In this document: piece by piece, positions 26,779-35,736 of the stretch
How positions within the stretch are numbered: position 1 is the stretch's first letter
How the letters are laid out: each line of letters begins with the position of its first letter
Source of the DNA: Pseudomonas sivasensis
GTDB lineage: Bacteria > Pseudomonadota > Gammaproteobacteria > Pseudomonadales > Pseudomonadaceae
Direction: 5' to 3'
DNA length: 64,000 bases
NCBI RefSeq assembly: GCF_013778505.1
Contig: NZ_JAAOWU010000008.1
Coordinates: 175,519 to 239,518 of the forward strand
Position numbers and translations under genes: made by a program
Notes under the pieces: generated by a model
What the model was told of the DNA's origin: nothing
The model's input: only the letters and a program-made list of their open reading frames with translations
The model's database searches: none

Positions 26779-27774
26779 ATGAGCGAAAAGTCCCTTTCAG
26801 AAGCCGAATATGACGCCATCACCGACGCCGCTGCGCATTGGTGCATGCGTATGCATGCAAGTGATTGCACCCCCGGTGAACGTCAGGCTTTTGCCCAATG
26901 GCACGATTGCGACCCGCTGCACGCCTTCGAATACGCCGCGATGCTGGAAATCTGGGACGTCGCCGACCATCTGCCCCGCCACGAACCCACCGCCTTGGTG
27001 GTGCCGTTCAAACCGCGCAGTCGGCTACGTACCTACGCCGCCGCGGCAGCCATATGCCTGGCAGCCTTACCGGTGGCGGCCTTTACCGGTTGGGAAGCGG
27101 GCTGGCTGCCCAATGCCTACGAGCGCTTTGAAGCCGCCGATGGTTTGCGCCAGGTGACGTTGGGGGATGGCAGTCAAGTGGAGCTGAACCTCGGCACAGA
27201 ACTGGTCTACAGCAACTACAAGGACCAACGTCGGGTCACGCTGAAAAAGGGCGAAGCGTTTTTCAAAGTCAGCCACGACCGTGAGCATCCGTTCGTCGTG
27301 CGTGCCGGCGAAGGCCAGGTGCAGGTGACGGGCACGCAATTCAATGTGTGGAAATATGGCGATCAGGTGCGGGTCATGCTGCTTGAAGGCGCAGTCCAGA
27401 TTTCCAGCGACCGGATCCACGGCAGCGTGCCGCTTACCCCCGGGATGCAGGCCAGCTATCAACTGGGCGACGCTACACCGCGTGTCGCCACGATCAGCCC
27501 CAACGACAGCGCGCTGGCCTGGCGCCAGGGCAAGCTGATCCTCGACAACCTGGCCCTGGTCGACGCGTTGCCGCTGATCAACCGCTACCTGAACAAACCG
27601 GTGATGCTCGCAGATGCCAGCACCGGGGCGATTCGCATTGGCGGCATCTACAACATCAATGAAGTCAACAACCTCATCCCCTCCCTGCCCAAGGTGCTGC
27701 CGGTCTACCTGACCCAGAACCAGGATGGCAACCCCGTGCTCAACTCCATTCCGCGTCAATCCCCCAAAGGCTGA
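26779..27774 (+). CDS. FecR-like anti-sigma factor regulator (orphan)
   Basis: The 331-residue protein has the cytoplasmic FecR N-terminal domain (AAHWCMRMHASDCTPGERQAF, residues 18-65), one membrane helix (about 85-104), the periplasmic FecR domain (VTLGDGSQVELNLGTELVY, GEAFFKVSHDREHPFVV, VQVTGTQFNVW) and a C-terminal secretin/TonB short-N-terminal-type domain. FecR proteins pass an outer-membrane receptor signal to an ECF sigma factor. No sigma factor or signalling receptor lies next to it, which is unusual. I chose ATG at 26779 over GTG at 26758 because the conserved N-terminus begins there. Confidence 0.88.
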   Translation: MSEKSLSEAEYDAITDAAAHWCMRMHASDCTPGERQAFAQWHDCDPLHAFEYAAMLEIWDVADHLPRHEPTALVVPFKPRSRLRTYAAAAAICLAALPVAAFTGWEAGWLPNAYERFEAADGLRQVTLGDGSQVELNLGTELVYSNYKDQRRVTLKKGEAFFKVSHDREHPFVVRAGEGQVQVTGTQFNVWKYGDQVRVMLLEGAVQISSDRIHGSVPLTPGMQASYQLGDATPRVATISPNDSALAWRQGKLILDNLALVDALPLINRYLNKPVMLADASTGAIRIGGIYNINEVNNLIPSLPKVLPVYLTQNQDGNPVLNSIPRQSPKG

Positions 27775-28125
27775 GCCTGATCCACATCCCCGGGCCTCTT
27801 TGCGCCCGCAGTGTCCATTTTTGAAACACACGGCGCCTCTGAAGCGCCCGTACTGTGCGGATTCATCGATTTGTCATGGGCGGTGTTACAGCGGTGATAC
27901 AACAGGGTGAATCGTTTGTGGTACGGCCGCGTGCGCGTGCCGTGACCGCAGGTGTATCAGTCATGAAACAGCACTGACATCACTTTGCCCTCGATTCATT
28001 CCAACCTATTGAAAATAAACACTAAATAAAAAGCGGCACGGCTTCTGCTCTATCCCTTACAGCGCTGTTTAGGGTCAGCGCGAAGAATAGGGAATGCCGC
28101 CGTGATCACACTCACTCAAGGTCCG
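27775..28125 (+). promoter_or_regulatory. fap upstream regulatory region
   Basis: These 351 bases hold no gene. The stretch before fapA becomes AT-rich (AATAAACACTAAATAAAAAG) ahead of a sigma-54 promoter. The 260 bases further upstream are long enough for enhancer sites of a sigma-54 activator; I see no clean palindrome that I would call one. Confidence 0.6.
28035..28049 (+). promoter_or_regulatory. Sigma-54 (RpoN) promoter of the fap operon
   Basis: GGCACGGCTTCTGCT fits the -24/-12 consensus GGCACG-N4-TTGCW in 14 of 15 positions (C in place of the first T of the -12 box), with both the GG and GC dinucleotides and their spacing intact. It lies 77 bases before the fapA ATG and after an AT-rich tract. 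An RpoN enhancer-binding-protein gene closes the locus downstream. Confidence 0.8.
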
Positions 28126-28551
28126 ATGAACGTACTGCTGATCAGCTGTGTACTCAGCGTCGGCATCAGTGTTCCAAGCTTTGCAGGCGATGGCGTGATC
28201 GTGACAGGGCGCAACGTACAGGCTCACATGTACGGTCGCGCCGCCTTCGGTAAAGACCCCTACCCCACCACCGCCAACGCCAATCCCAGCCGCGACATCA
28301 TCGGTGCAACCGGCGAGCTCAGTGATATGGATATCGGCGGCATCAGCAGCGGCTCCAGCATCGTCGGCGCGATTCCGACGAACAACACCTTGACCGGCCT
28401 GCATGCCACGCAAAACAGCATGTCCACCCTGGGGGCCGGCTCTGCCGCCGGCCACGGTGCGGGCAGCAGCATGGGTGGACAGATCAGCGACTCGATCCAG
28501 CGCGGCATGGCGCCGCTGAACAACATCGGCAGCATGATGGGGGGCAAGTAA
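28126..28551 (+). CDS. fapA: FapA, functional amyloid operon protein
   Basis: The 141-residue protein has a signal peptide ([20 protein letters not shown]), then a glycine-, serine- and asparagine-rich periplasmic part ending [18 protein letters not shown]. In Pseudomonas fapA is the first gene of the fap operon; loss of FapA changes the FapB/FapC composition of the fibrils, so it is thought to act as a periplasmic chaperone or regulator. ATG at 28126 is used because the signal peptide starts there and AAGGT precedes it. Its stop overlaps the fapB start (TAATG). Confidence 0.9.
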   Translation: MNVLLISCVLSVGISVPSFAGDGVIVTGRNVQAHMYGRAAFGKDPYPTTANANPSRDIIGATGELSDMDIGGISSGSSIVGAIPTNNTLTGLHATQNSMSTLGAGSAAGHGAGSSMGGQISDSIQRGMAPLNNIGSMMGGK

Positions 28552-29099
28552 TGAACCGCTCCCTGCTCGTTCTCGCCCTGCTGGCCGCCGCTCCGGTCTT
28601 CGCCGACAACACCGCGGTGATCAACAACAGCGGCCAACAATACGAAGGTGTCGTGTCGATCAACCAGGCGGCCGGCAACCAGCAACAAATGTCCAACAGC
28701 CGTGCCATTGCGCTCGGTGGCCAGGCCACCAACGTCAACATCCAGCGCCAGAACGGCAGCGTCGACCCGTCCCTGAACGCCAAAGCGGCGATTCATGGCA
28801 CCTCTTTTACCAACGGCAACGGTGTGCTGGGTATCAACCAGTCGGCCGGGGCCAATAACCAATCAGTCAATGCCGTGCGGATCAGCATAAACCCTGGCCC
28901 GCAAAGTATTGATGACAGCGTCCTGTTGCAACAGAACTCGACGCAGTTGACCGACTCAGGGCTCACCCCCACCACTGGCAGCCGCCAGGTCGCTACCAGC
29001 GACCAGGCCTTCACAGGCAGCCGAGGAGTGATTCAGGTGAACCAGAGTGCCGGGGTGGGGAACCGAGTGGCTAACACCCTAGGCATCACTATCAAGTAA
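28551..29099 (+). CDS. fapB: FapB, minor amyloid subunit (nucleator-type)
   Basis: The 182-residue protein has a signal peptide ending VFA and amyloid-type repeats rich in N, Q and G: VSINQAAGNQQQMSNSRAIA, VLGINQSAGANNQSVNAVRI and IQVNQSAGVGNRVANTLGI, each a NQ-A/S-AG-x-N motif. FapB is a minor fibril component related to FapC and thought to seed FapC polymerisation. It lacks the C-terminal CxxC found in FapC. Confidence 0.92.
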   Translation: MNRSLLVLALLAAAPVFADNTAVINNSGQQYEGVVSINQAAGNQQQMSNSRAIALGGQATNVNIQRQNGSVDPSLNAKAAIHGTSFTNGNGVLGINQSAGANNQSVNAVRISINPGPQSIDDSVLLQQNSTQLTDSGLTPTTGSRQVATSDQAFTGSRGVIQVNQSAGVGNRVANTLGITIK

Positions 29100-29166
29100 A
29101 CGCTTGGTAGTACTCGTTAGACCGTACCAACACTTAACCAACTAATTAGAAGCAAGGAGAAACACC

Positions 29167-29910
29167 ATGAAACCTCAAATGGCTCTGAAACCAATGGTTT
29201 TCGCTCTCGCCGCACTCATGGCTGCTGCTGCTCAGGCAGGTGGTGGTTGGCACCCTGCGCCTCAACCAACCGGCGTTGTTGCCTCTGTCGTTACAGACGT
29301 ACAAAACAGCGGCGGCAACAAGTTTGACGACACCAAAACCGAAAACAATGCCTCTGCCGACAACTCGGTAAACGGCAACAGCGGCAACACCGGTGTTAAC
29401 GTTCAGTCGGGCAGCGGTAACCAGGCAGACAACTCCGGCGCCATCTCCAGCGCCAAGGGTGACTTTGCAACAGTATTCGCTGTCGTCGATGTCAATCAAA
29501 ACAGCGCGCTGAACAACTTCGTCAACAAAGGCACCCAGAACAACGCCTCTGCGGATAACTCCCTTAACGGTAACTCCGGCAACCTGGGTTACAACGGCCA
29601 GGCCGGTCAAGGCAACCAGGGTAAAAACAACCTGGCAATCACCACTGCTGATGGCAAAAACATCGCAGCGGCCGCCAACACCGAGCAAAACTCCCTCGCC
29701 AACAGCTACCTGAACACTGCCGCTACCAGCTACGGGTATGGCCATGGCAAGGCTCAATACGTGTCCAACAACTCCAGCCTCGACAACTCGGTTAACCGCA
29801 ACTCCGGCAACGTGGGTGTGAACCTGCAATCCGGCGGCGGCAACCAAGGCAGCAACAGCCTGTCGATCGGTCAAGGTTGCACCGTCTGCTCCAGCGGCGT
29901 GCGCTTCTGA
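29167..29910 (+). CDS. fapC: FapC, major functional amyloid subunit
   Basis: The 247-residue protein has a signal peptide (residues 1-24) and three imperfect 30-residue amyloid repeats at about 60-89, 125-154 and 201-230, each of the form NNASADNSxNGNSGN-x-G-x-N-x-Q-x-G-x-GNQ. They are joined by linkers of about 35 and 46 residues. A C-terminal CxxC (Cys238, Cys241) matches known FapC. It is exported and polymerises into extracellular fibrils that stiffen biofilm. The linkers are short, as in P. fluorescens-type FapC. A strong intrinsic terminator follows. Confidence 0.95.
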   Translation: MKPQMALKPMVFALAALMAAAAQAGGGWHPAPQPTGVVASVVTDVQNSGGNKFDDTKTENNASADNSVNGNSGNTGVNVQSGSGNQADNSGAISSAKGDFATVFAVVDVNQNSALNNFVNKGTQNNASADNSLNGNSGNLGYNGQAGQGNQGKNNLAITTADGKNIAAAANTEQNSLANSYLNTAATSYGYGHGKAQYVSNNSSLDNSVNRNSGNVGVNLQSGGGNQGSNSLSIGQGCTVCSSGVRF

Positions 29911-29917
29911 TCCAACG

Positions 29918-29943
29918 GGGCCTTGGCAACAAGGCCCTTTTTT
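29918..29943 (+). terminator. Intrinsic terminator between fapC and fapD
   Basis: GGGCCTTG and CAAGGCCC form a perfect 8-bp stem with a stable GCAA tetraloop, followed directly by six T. It begins 7 bases after the fapC stop, inside the operon, and should lower fapDEF expression relative to fapABC. Confidence 0.9.
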
Positions 29944-29971
29944 ATTCCAGTGTCCAGCAGGTCACACGATC

Positions 29972-30652
29972 ATGCGCCTCGCGACCCTCACCCTCCTGAT
30001 GTTACTCACCGGCCCAACGTGGGCAGGCAACATGGCGATCTCCGCCCTGCCTGGCGGTGCAGTGATCTACAAGAAGGTCGAGAGTATTCGTGAGCGCCGG
30101 TTCGCCAACCTGGTGGAACAGAAAACCGATTTCAGCTGCGGTGCTGCGGCACTCGCCACCATTCTGCGCCAGGGTTACTGGCTGGACGTGGACGAAGATC
30201 ACGTCATCAAAGGCATGTTGGTCAATGCAGACCAGGACCTGGTACGTACCCAGGGCTTTTCCATGCTGGACATGAAGCGCTACCTCGAAAGCATCGGCAT
30301 GCGTGCCCGGGGCTACAAGATCGGACCAGAGACCCTGGTCACCGTGAAGATCCCTGTGGTGGTGCTGCTGGAAATTCGTGGCTACAAGCACTTCGTGGTG
30401 ATGCAGCGCGCGGACAAGGACTGGGTCTATATCGGCGACCCGGTATTGGGCCACAAGCGCTATTCGCGTGACGACTTCCTCAAGGGCTGGAATGGCATCG
30501 TCTTCGCTGTGCTGGGTGAAGGTTACGACAAGGCCAATGCCTTGCTCGACCCGCCTACTCCGCTGACCGCCAAGAACCAGTTGAATGAGTTCAGGCCCGT
30601 AGGCGATGCCGAGCTGATGGACTTCGGTTTTATCCAGAGCGACTTCTTCTAA
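29972..30652 (+). CDS. fapD: FapD, C39-family peptidase of the amyloid system
   Basis: The 226-residue protein has a signal peptide (about residues 1-18) and a C39 papain-like peptidase domain with Cys56 (QKTDFSCGAAALATIL), His140 (GYKHFVVM) and Asp156 (YIGDPVLGHK). FapD is the protease of the Fap system, needed for fibril export and assembly. Unlike bacteriocin C39 peptidases it is not fused to an ABC transporter. It starts 61 bases after fapC, behind the internal terminator. Confidence 0.93.
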   Translation: MRLATLTLLMLLTGPTWAGNMAISALPGGAVIYKKVESIRERRFANLVEQKTDFSCGAAALATILRQGYWLDVDEDHVIKGMLVNADQDLVRTQGFSMLDMKRYLESIGMRARGYKIGPETLVTVKIPVVVLLEIRGYKHFVVMQRADKDWVYIGDPVLGHKRYSRDDFLKGWNGIVFAVLGEGYDKANALLDPPTPLTAKNQLNEFRPVGDAELMDFGFIQSDFF

Positions 30653-30690
30653 GAAGCGCAATAAGGGGCAGGACGCTCCAGGAGCAGAAG

Positions 30691-31434
30691 ATGAACACTT
30701 CCCGTTGGCTGACGGTCATGTGTCTGGCAGCCTCAATGCCCGCTTATGCTTCATCGGGGTTCAAACCGATCGAACTCAAGGATTCGGAAATGGCCGACCT
30801 GCGCGGCCGCTACGTCATGCCGGGGCGCATCATTAGCTTCGGCATTGTCATGAGCAGCACGTGGACCAACGCCGTAGGAGACACCATCACCGGCAAGGCC
30901 AGCATGCAGGTCGACTCGTCGACCATCACCCCACAATTCTACGTACAGGCCACCGGCTCGACCGGCAACGGGACCAACCCGAACACCGGTACCGGCACAG
31001 TCACAGGCGGCGCCGGGCTGGGCAGCGGCCAAGGCGTGACCCAGAGCGTGCGAACCGCTGGCGATGGCAACACCGCCTATAACAACGTAGGCATTACCGT
31101 CGAGAACGGCTTCGCGCCTTCCAACGCGGTGCAATCGGGGCAAGTACTCGTCGCCGGCGGTACCGTTACCGGGGACAGCGCAGCAGGCCGGGTGAGTGTG
31201 TCGGCCAACAATGGCGGCTTGCAGATGGCGATCCAGGCCAACCATAACCAGGGCAACAGTTTGCAGCAGATCGGCGGCGGTACTGTGCTGCAAGGTACGG
31301 TTTTGACCGGCAACACCAACTTCGTCAACAACATGACCCAGCTCAACGTCGTGATGAATAACAACGGTTTGAACAACGGTGCGCTGAACTGCAACTTGGA
31401 CCAACTCAAAGGCCTACGCACCCTCGGTTATTGA
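30691..31434 (+). CDS. fapE: FapE, extracellular fibril-associated protein
   Basis: The 247-residue protein has a signal peptide (ending AYA), a conserved opening (FKPIELKDSEMADLRGRYVMPGR, about 23 residues in, is split here as FKPIELKDSE and MADLRGRYVMPGR) and a long G, T, N and Q-rich part with amyloid-like strands (VSVSANNGGLQMAIQANHNQ). FapE is found as a minor part of fibrils in other Pseudomonas. One cysteine lies near the C-terminus (NCNLDQL). It lies 38 bases after fapD. Confidence 0.9.
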   Translation: MNTSRWLTVMCLAASMPAYASSGFKPIELKDSEMADLRGRYVMPGRIISFGIVMSSTWTNAVGDTITGKASMQVDSSTITPQFYVQATGSTGNGTNPNTGTGTVTGGAGLGSGQGVTQSVRTAGDGNTAYNNVGITVENGFAPSNAVQSGQVLVAGGTVTGDSAAGRVSVSANNGGLQMAIQANHNQGNSLQQIGGGTVLQGTVLTGNTNFVNNMTQLNVVMNNNGLNNGALNCNLDQLKGLRTLGY

Positions 31435-31483
31435 ACTACGCTGACCCTCGACACTTACGCATTAGAAAAGGACGGCTTATTTC

Positions 31484-32791
31484 ATGCATCGATCGTTATC
31501 GCTTCGTGCGGTGGTCTGTTTAAGTACGCTCTTGCCTGCATCCGTTCTGTATGCCGCGCCAGACGCCGATATAGAAACGCTCAAACAGGAACTTCTAGAA
31601 CTCAAGCAGCGGTATGACGTTCAGCAAAAAGCTTTGGCGGTACTGGAACAACGGGTACGACAGGTCGAAGATCAACCGTCGGCACCAGCGCCCAAGCGCC
31701 TGGCCAAATCCCCGGCAGACTTTCAGAAAGCCAGTGGCGCGACGGTCGCAGGCACGGGCGCCGCAGCAGCATCCGGCGGCGCCGGTGGTGGCGGCGGGAG
31801 TTCCTACGGCCAGTCCCTCAAGGACGACTCGGCCCCTGCGCAAAGTGTGAGTAACCTCTATAACGAAGCCAGCGGCTTTTTCGGGAATGGCAAGTTCAGC
31901 TTTGAAACCGGTATTACCTATGCCCGTTACGATGCTCGCCAGTTGACCCTCAACGGCTTCCTGGCGCTGGACTCGATTTTCCTCGGCAATATCAACCTGG
32001 ACCGGATCAAGTCCGATAACTGGACCCTGGACCTGACCGGGCGCTACAACTTCGATAATCGCTGGCAGTTCGACGTGAACGTGCCCGTGGTGTACCGCGA
32101 CTCCACCTACCAGTCCGCCGGCGCCGGCAACAACGGCACGGCGACGTCGGAAGCCTCGGTCACGCGCGACCCGACCATCGGCGACGTCAACTTTGGTGTG
32201 GCGTACAAATTCCTCGACGAAACTCCCAATCTGCCGGACGCCGTGGTGTCGGTGCGGGTCAAGGCGCCTACGGGTAAAGAACCGTTTGGTATCAAGCTGG
32301 TCAACACACCCGGCAACGACAACCTGTTCGTGCCGGAAAGCCTGCCTACGGGTAACGGGGTCTGGTCGGTCACGCCGGGGATTTCCCTGGTCAAGACCTT
32401 CGACCCGGCGGTGTTGTTTGGTTCGCTCTCGTACACCCACAACTTCGAGGGTTCGTTCGACGACATCAGCAGTGACGTCAACCAGAAGGTCGGCGGCAAG
32501 GTCAGCCTGGGTGACAGCTTCCAGTTTGGCGTTGGTGTGGCCTTTGCCCTCAACGAGAAGATGAGTATGTCGTTCTCGGTGTCGGACCTGGTGCAGCGCA
32601 AGAGTCGGCTCAAGCCTAATGGCGGCGACTGGCAGTCGGTGGTGTCCAGTGATGCGAACGCCGGGTACTTCAACGTGGGGATGACGATCGCGGCATCGGA
32701 TAATTTGACGATCGTGCCGAACCTGGCGATTGGGATGACGGATGATGCGCCGGACTTTACGTTTAGCCTCAAGTTTCCGTATTACTTTTAA
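31484..32791 (+). CDS. fapF: FapF, outer-membrane amyloid secretion channel
   Basis: The 435-residue protein has a signal peptide (ending YAA), a periplasmic coiled coil (about residues 28-64, [20 protein letters not shown]), a flexible A/G-rich linker with [11 protein letters not shown], and a C-terminal beta barrel (about 150-435) with alternating amphipathic strands that ends in Phe (LKFPYYF). FapF forms a trimeric 12-stranded barrel plugged by a helix and exports FapB, FapC and FapE. It is the last gene of the operon. Confidence 0.94.
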   Translation: MHRSLSLRAVVCLSTLLPASVLYAAPDADIETLKQELLELKQRYDVQQKALAVLEQRVRQVEDQPSAPAPKRLAKSPADFQKASGATVAGTGAAAASGGAGGGGGSSYGQSLKDDSAPAQSVSNLYNEASGFFGNGKFSFETGITYARYDARQLTLNGFLALDSIFLGNINLDRIKSDNWTLDLTGRYNFDNRWQFDVNVPVVYRDSTYQSAGAGNNGTATSEASVTRDPTIGDVNFGVAYKFLDETPNLPDAVVSVRVKAPTGKEPFGIKLVNTPGNDNLFVPESLPTGNGVWSVTPGISLVKTFDPAVLFGSLSYTHNFEGSFDDISSDVNQKVGGKVSLGDSFQFGVGVAFALNEKMSMSFSVSDLVQRKSRLKPNGGDWQSVVSSDANAGYFNVGMTIAASDNLTIVPNLAIGMTDDAPDFTFSLKFPYYF

Positions 32792-32849
32792 CTGATCCGA
32801 CGGTGTATTCATGAGGCGAAGGAGCTTGCTCCGATAACGTAATAAAAGG

Positions 32850-32887
32850 AAAAGCCCCGCAACGATAAGGGTCGTTGCGGGGCTTTT
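32850..32887. terminator. Bidirectional intrinsic terminator after fapF
   Basis: A perfect 16-bp stem, AAAAGCCCCGCAACGA with TCGTTGCGGGGCTTTT, has a 6-base loop. It lies between convergent fapF and the sigma-54 activator gene and can serve both. Confidence 0.92.
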
Positions 32888-32900
32888 CGGTTTACCCGCC

Positions 32901-34226
32901 CTAGCGGATCTGGTGTTTGTGCAGCAACCGATAGAACGTTGGCCGGGAAATTCCCAGGACGCGGGCAGCGACACTCAAGTTATCGCTGTGCCGGTTGAGC
33001 ACATCGCACAGCGCCTGGCGTTCGGCGCGGTGTTTGTAGTCTTCCAGTGTAGACAGGGGTGGCGAAATTGCCTGTTCGCTGATCAATCCCAGATCAATAG
33101 CCTCGATCTGCCGCCCTTCGGCGAGTACCAGGCCACGACGCACGCGGTTGGCCAACTCGCGCACATTGCCCGGCCACGGGTGTTGCCCCATCGCCACCAG
33201 CGCGTCTTCGCTGAAACTGCGCGGACGGCGGCCGGTTTCCTGGCTGTAGAAGCGTGAGAAGTGGTTGGCCAGCATCGCTACGTCGCCATGGCGCTCGCGC
33301 AGCGGCGCAGTGACCACTTGCAGCACATTGAGTCTGTAGTACAAGTCCTCACGAAAAGCCCCCTTGGCCACAGCGGCTTCGAGGTCGACGTGAGTTGCCG
33401 CCAGTACCCGCACATCCACGGGGATAGGCTGGCTACCGCCGACGCGCTCAACCTGTTTCTCCTGGAGAAACCGCAGCAGATTGGCTTGCAGTTCCATGGG
33501 TAAATCGCCGATTTCATCAAGGAACAGCGTGCCGCCATGGGCCGCTTCGATGCGCCCGACCTTGCGCTGATGGGCGCCGGTGAAGGCGCCCTTCTCATGG
33601 CCGAACAGTTCGGATTGGATGAGGTGTTCAGGAATCGCACCGCAGTTGATCGCGACAAAGGGCTTGGCGTGGCGTTGGGATTGGCGATGCAAGGTCTTGG
33701 CCACCAGTTCTTTACCGGTGCCACTGTCACCACGGATCAAAACCGGGGACTCGGTGGGTGCGAGCTTGGCCAATAGCTTGCGAAGTTCGCGAATCGGCCG
33801 ACTGTCGCCGAGCAGTTCGTGCTCCGGCTCATTTACAGGTGTATTGCCCTTGCCGCGCAAGCGCGCCATGCCAAAGGCCCGGCCGAGGGTGACCTGCACG
33901 CGCGCGACGTCAAACGGCAGGGTATGGAAGTCGAAGAACCACTCGCAGACAAAATCACCGACATTCTGCAAACGCAGCACATCCTGGCTGAGCACAGCGA
34001 TCCACTCGGTGCCGCTGCGGCCAATCAATTCCTTGACTGCTTCCGGTCGCTCCAGGTGATAGGGCTGCAACCGCAGCAAACCCAAGTCACACGACCGGTC
34101 GCCCACCGCCTCCAAAGCACAGCTGTCCACCTCCCAACCTGCCGTGCGCAAACCGGGCAATAGCCCATGGCAGTCATCACAGGGATCGACCACGAGCAAG
34201 CGGCGTTGCGCAGGTGTAACAACCAT
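32901..34226 (-). CDS. Sigma-54-dependent enhancer-binding protein (VpsR-like N-terminus)
   Basis: The 441-residue regulator has a degenerate receiver-like N-terminal domain (residues 5-125; [20 protein letters not shown]) resembling VpsR, then an AAA+ domain with Walker A GDSGTGKE (166-173), the sigma-54-contacting GAFTGA loop intact (213-218) and Walker [10 protein letters not shown] Fis-type helix-turn-helix closes it ([20 protein letters not shown]). VpsR relatives bind c-di-GMP; whether this one does is not visible. It converges on fapF, and the fap promoter is of sigma-54 type, so control of fap is a reasonable inference. ATG at 34226 is preceded by AAGGAA. Confidence 0.9.
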   Translation of the reverse strand: MVVTPAQRRLLVVDPCDDCHGLLPGLRTAGWEVDSCALEAVGDRSCDLGLLRLQPYHLERPEAVKELIGRSGTEWIAVLSQDVLRLQNVGDFVCEWFFDFHTLPFDVARVQVTLGRAFGMARLRGKGNTPVNEPEHELLGDSRPIRELRKLLAKLAPTESPVLIRGDSGTGKELVAKTLHRQSQRHAKPFVAINCGAIPEHLIQSELFGHEKGAFTGAHQRKVGRIEAAHGGTLFLDEIGDLPMELQANLLRFLQEKQVERVGGSQPIPVDVRVLAATHVDLEAAVAKGAFREDLYYRLNVLQVVTAPLRERHGDVAMLANHFSRFYSQETGRRPRSFSEDALVAMGQHPWPGNVRELANRVRRGLVLAEGRQIEAIDLGLISEQAISPPLSTLEDYKHRAERQALCDVLNRHSDNLSVAARVLGISRPTFYRLLHKHQIR

Positions 34227-34583
34227 GACTATTCCTTGGCGCCAAAATTGTTGATTGCTGGAGGTAAAGTTATTTAGAAACAACGGTTTGTGGCGCTCAG
34301 CGCTAACACTAGCAAAATCTTGACGCGGGCCTTGTACCGTTTCGCTATAAGTGCGGGCAAAAAGCCACCCACTGTCGCGCCCATCAAAAAAAGTTGGGCA
34401 CGGCTAAAACTTTCATTCAGCTTTCAAAACAGCCGCTTACATGACAGTCATCAGGAAAAGTTAAAATTTGTTGCTCTAACATGTGACCCGTACCCCGTCA
34501 TCGTGCATCAGTACAAGTAACCCGCCGCACGGTCAGCCCAACCGCCGGTACTCACTTGAATGGGCATTTAGAGAGAGACCCAC
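34227..34583. other. AT-rich divergent intergenic region
   Basis: These 357 bases lie between the sigma-54 activator gene and the 86-residue gene and carry the promoters for both. The region is AT-rich for this genome (for example 34440-34490) but I find no convincing -35/-10 pair, sigma-54 box or hairpin. Confidence 0.5.
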
Positions 34584-34844
34584 ATGAACGCCCCGCTCCG
34601 CATCAACGAAGCTCTTTTGATCGCAGACCGTGCTTTTCAGCCCTTTCAGTGCGTGGCCTGGCACGATGGCAACGGCGCCTTGAGCCTGAGCGTCATCGAC
34701 CGCACCAATACCCGTATTGGCAGCAAACAACTGTCATCGAACACCTACAGCGACCCGGCGCAATTGGAAGACCTGCTGTTGCAGGCCCGTGCCGAACTCG
34801 ACAAAGATGGCTACCAGTTGCAGTCCTGGGCCATGCCTAAGTAA
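34584..34844 (+). CDS. Small unknown protein (86 residues)
   Basis: A soluble alpha/beta protein without signal peptide (EALLIADRAFQPFQCVAWHD; then LSLSVIDRTNTRIGSKQL). It has a GAGAG ribosome-binding site and normal Pseudomonas codon use. I do not recognise the family. It lies alone between the sigma-54 regulator and the HAD gene. Confidence 0.72.
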   Translation: MNAPLRINEALLIADRAFQPFQCVAWHDGNGALSLSVIDRTNTRIGSKQLSSNTYSDPAQLEDLLLQARAELDKDGYQLQSWAMPK

Positions 34845-34853
34845 GTTGCTGCA

Positions 34854-34892
34854 CCAACTTCCGATCACTGCAAGACACTGATCGGAAGTTGG
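34854..34892. terminator. Hairpin between convergent genes
   Basis: CCAACTTCCGATCA and TGATCGGAAGTTGG form a perfect 14-bp stem with an 11-base loop, flanked by AGTTGC and GCAACT that can extend it. No T tract is present. It probably ends the small gene and the leftward HAD gene. Confidence 0.65.
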
Positions 34893-34911
34893 GCAACTGA
34901 ACTTAAGACGT

Positions 34912-35736
34912 TTATCGCGCGGCGAGAACAAACCGCTCGATTGCCTCTGCAGCACCGTCATCAATATTACTACCGGTGACCACATTGGCCTGGCGCTTGA
35001 CGGTTTCTTCCGCCTGCCCCATGGCAATCGATAATCCGGCTACCTGAAACATCGCCGGGTCATTTCCCCCATCGCCGATGGCCGCCGTCTGCTCCAGCGG
35101 GACCCCAAGGTGCGCCGCCAGGGTCTTCAAGGCCTCGCCTTTATTGGCCAGCATGGCCGTCACATCCAGATAAATCGGTTGCGAACGCGATACCTGCGCC
35201 AGGCCTTGCACCTTGGGCTGTAAACGCGCCTCCAGTTCCACCAACAACTGCGCGTTGTTGCTGGCGGCGACGATCTTGTCGATCCGATCCAGGTACGGCT
35301 CGAAACTCTCCACCACCACTGGCCCATACCCCAGGCCATGAGCTTCGCGCGGTTCCATCGGGCCTGGCGGGCCACGGCGCAGCCAATCGCCGTCGGCAAA
35401 TACCCATGGTTCCACGTCCGGCTCGGCCGAGAACATCGCCAGTGCGACCAGCGCCGCCTCCGCCGGCAGATGGTGGGCAACCAGGATGCTGCCGTCCGGG
35501 TTGATCAAGGTGCCGCCGTTAAAACCGGCTACCGGCACATCGATCCCAAAGGTTTCGATCAGGTGCAGCATGGCTTTGGGCGGTCGCCCGCTGGCGAGGC
35601 TGAAAAACACCCCCGCCTCGCGCAACGCACTGACCGCATCGACCGTACGCTGGCTCAGACGGTGATCTGGGTGCAGCAACGTGCCGTCCACGTCGCTGAG
35701 GATGAAACGGATGGGATGAATCGCGGCATCACTCAT
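34912..35736 (-). CDS. Cof-type HAD hydrolase
   Basis: This 274-residue phosphatase-type protein has the HAD nucleophile motif FILSDVDGTLL (Asp15, Asp17), motif II in FSLASGRPPKAM and motif IV IGDGGNDPAMF. These motifs, with the C2-type cap between, mark the Cof subfamily of sugar-phosphate phosphatases. ATG at 35736 overlaps the zwf stop (ATGA), so it is translationally coupled to zwf; a sugar-phosphate substrate near the pentose-phosphate pathway is plausible. Confidence 0.9.
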   Translation of the reverse strand: MSDAAIHPIRFILSDVDGTLLHPDHRLSQRTVDAVSALREAGVFFSLASGRPPKAMLHLIETFGIDVPVAGFNGGTLINPDGSILVAHHLPAEAALVALAMFSAEPDVEPWVFADGDWLRRGPPGPMEPREAHGLGYGPVVVESFEPYLDRIDKIVAASNNAQLLVELEARLQPKVQGLAQVSRSQPIYLDVTAMLANKGEALKTLAAHLGVPLEQTAAIGDGGNDPAMFQVAGLSIAMGQAEETVKRQANVVTGSNIDDGAAEAIERFVLAAR

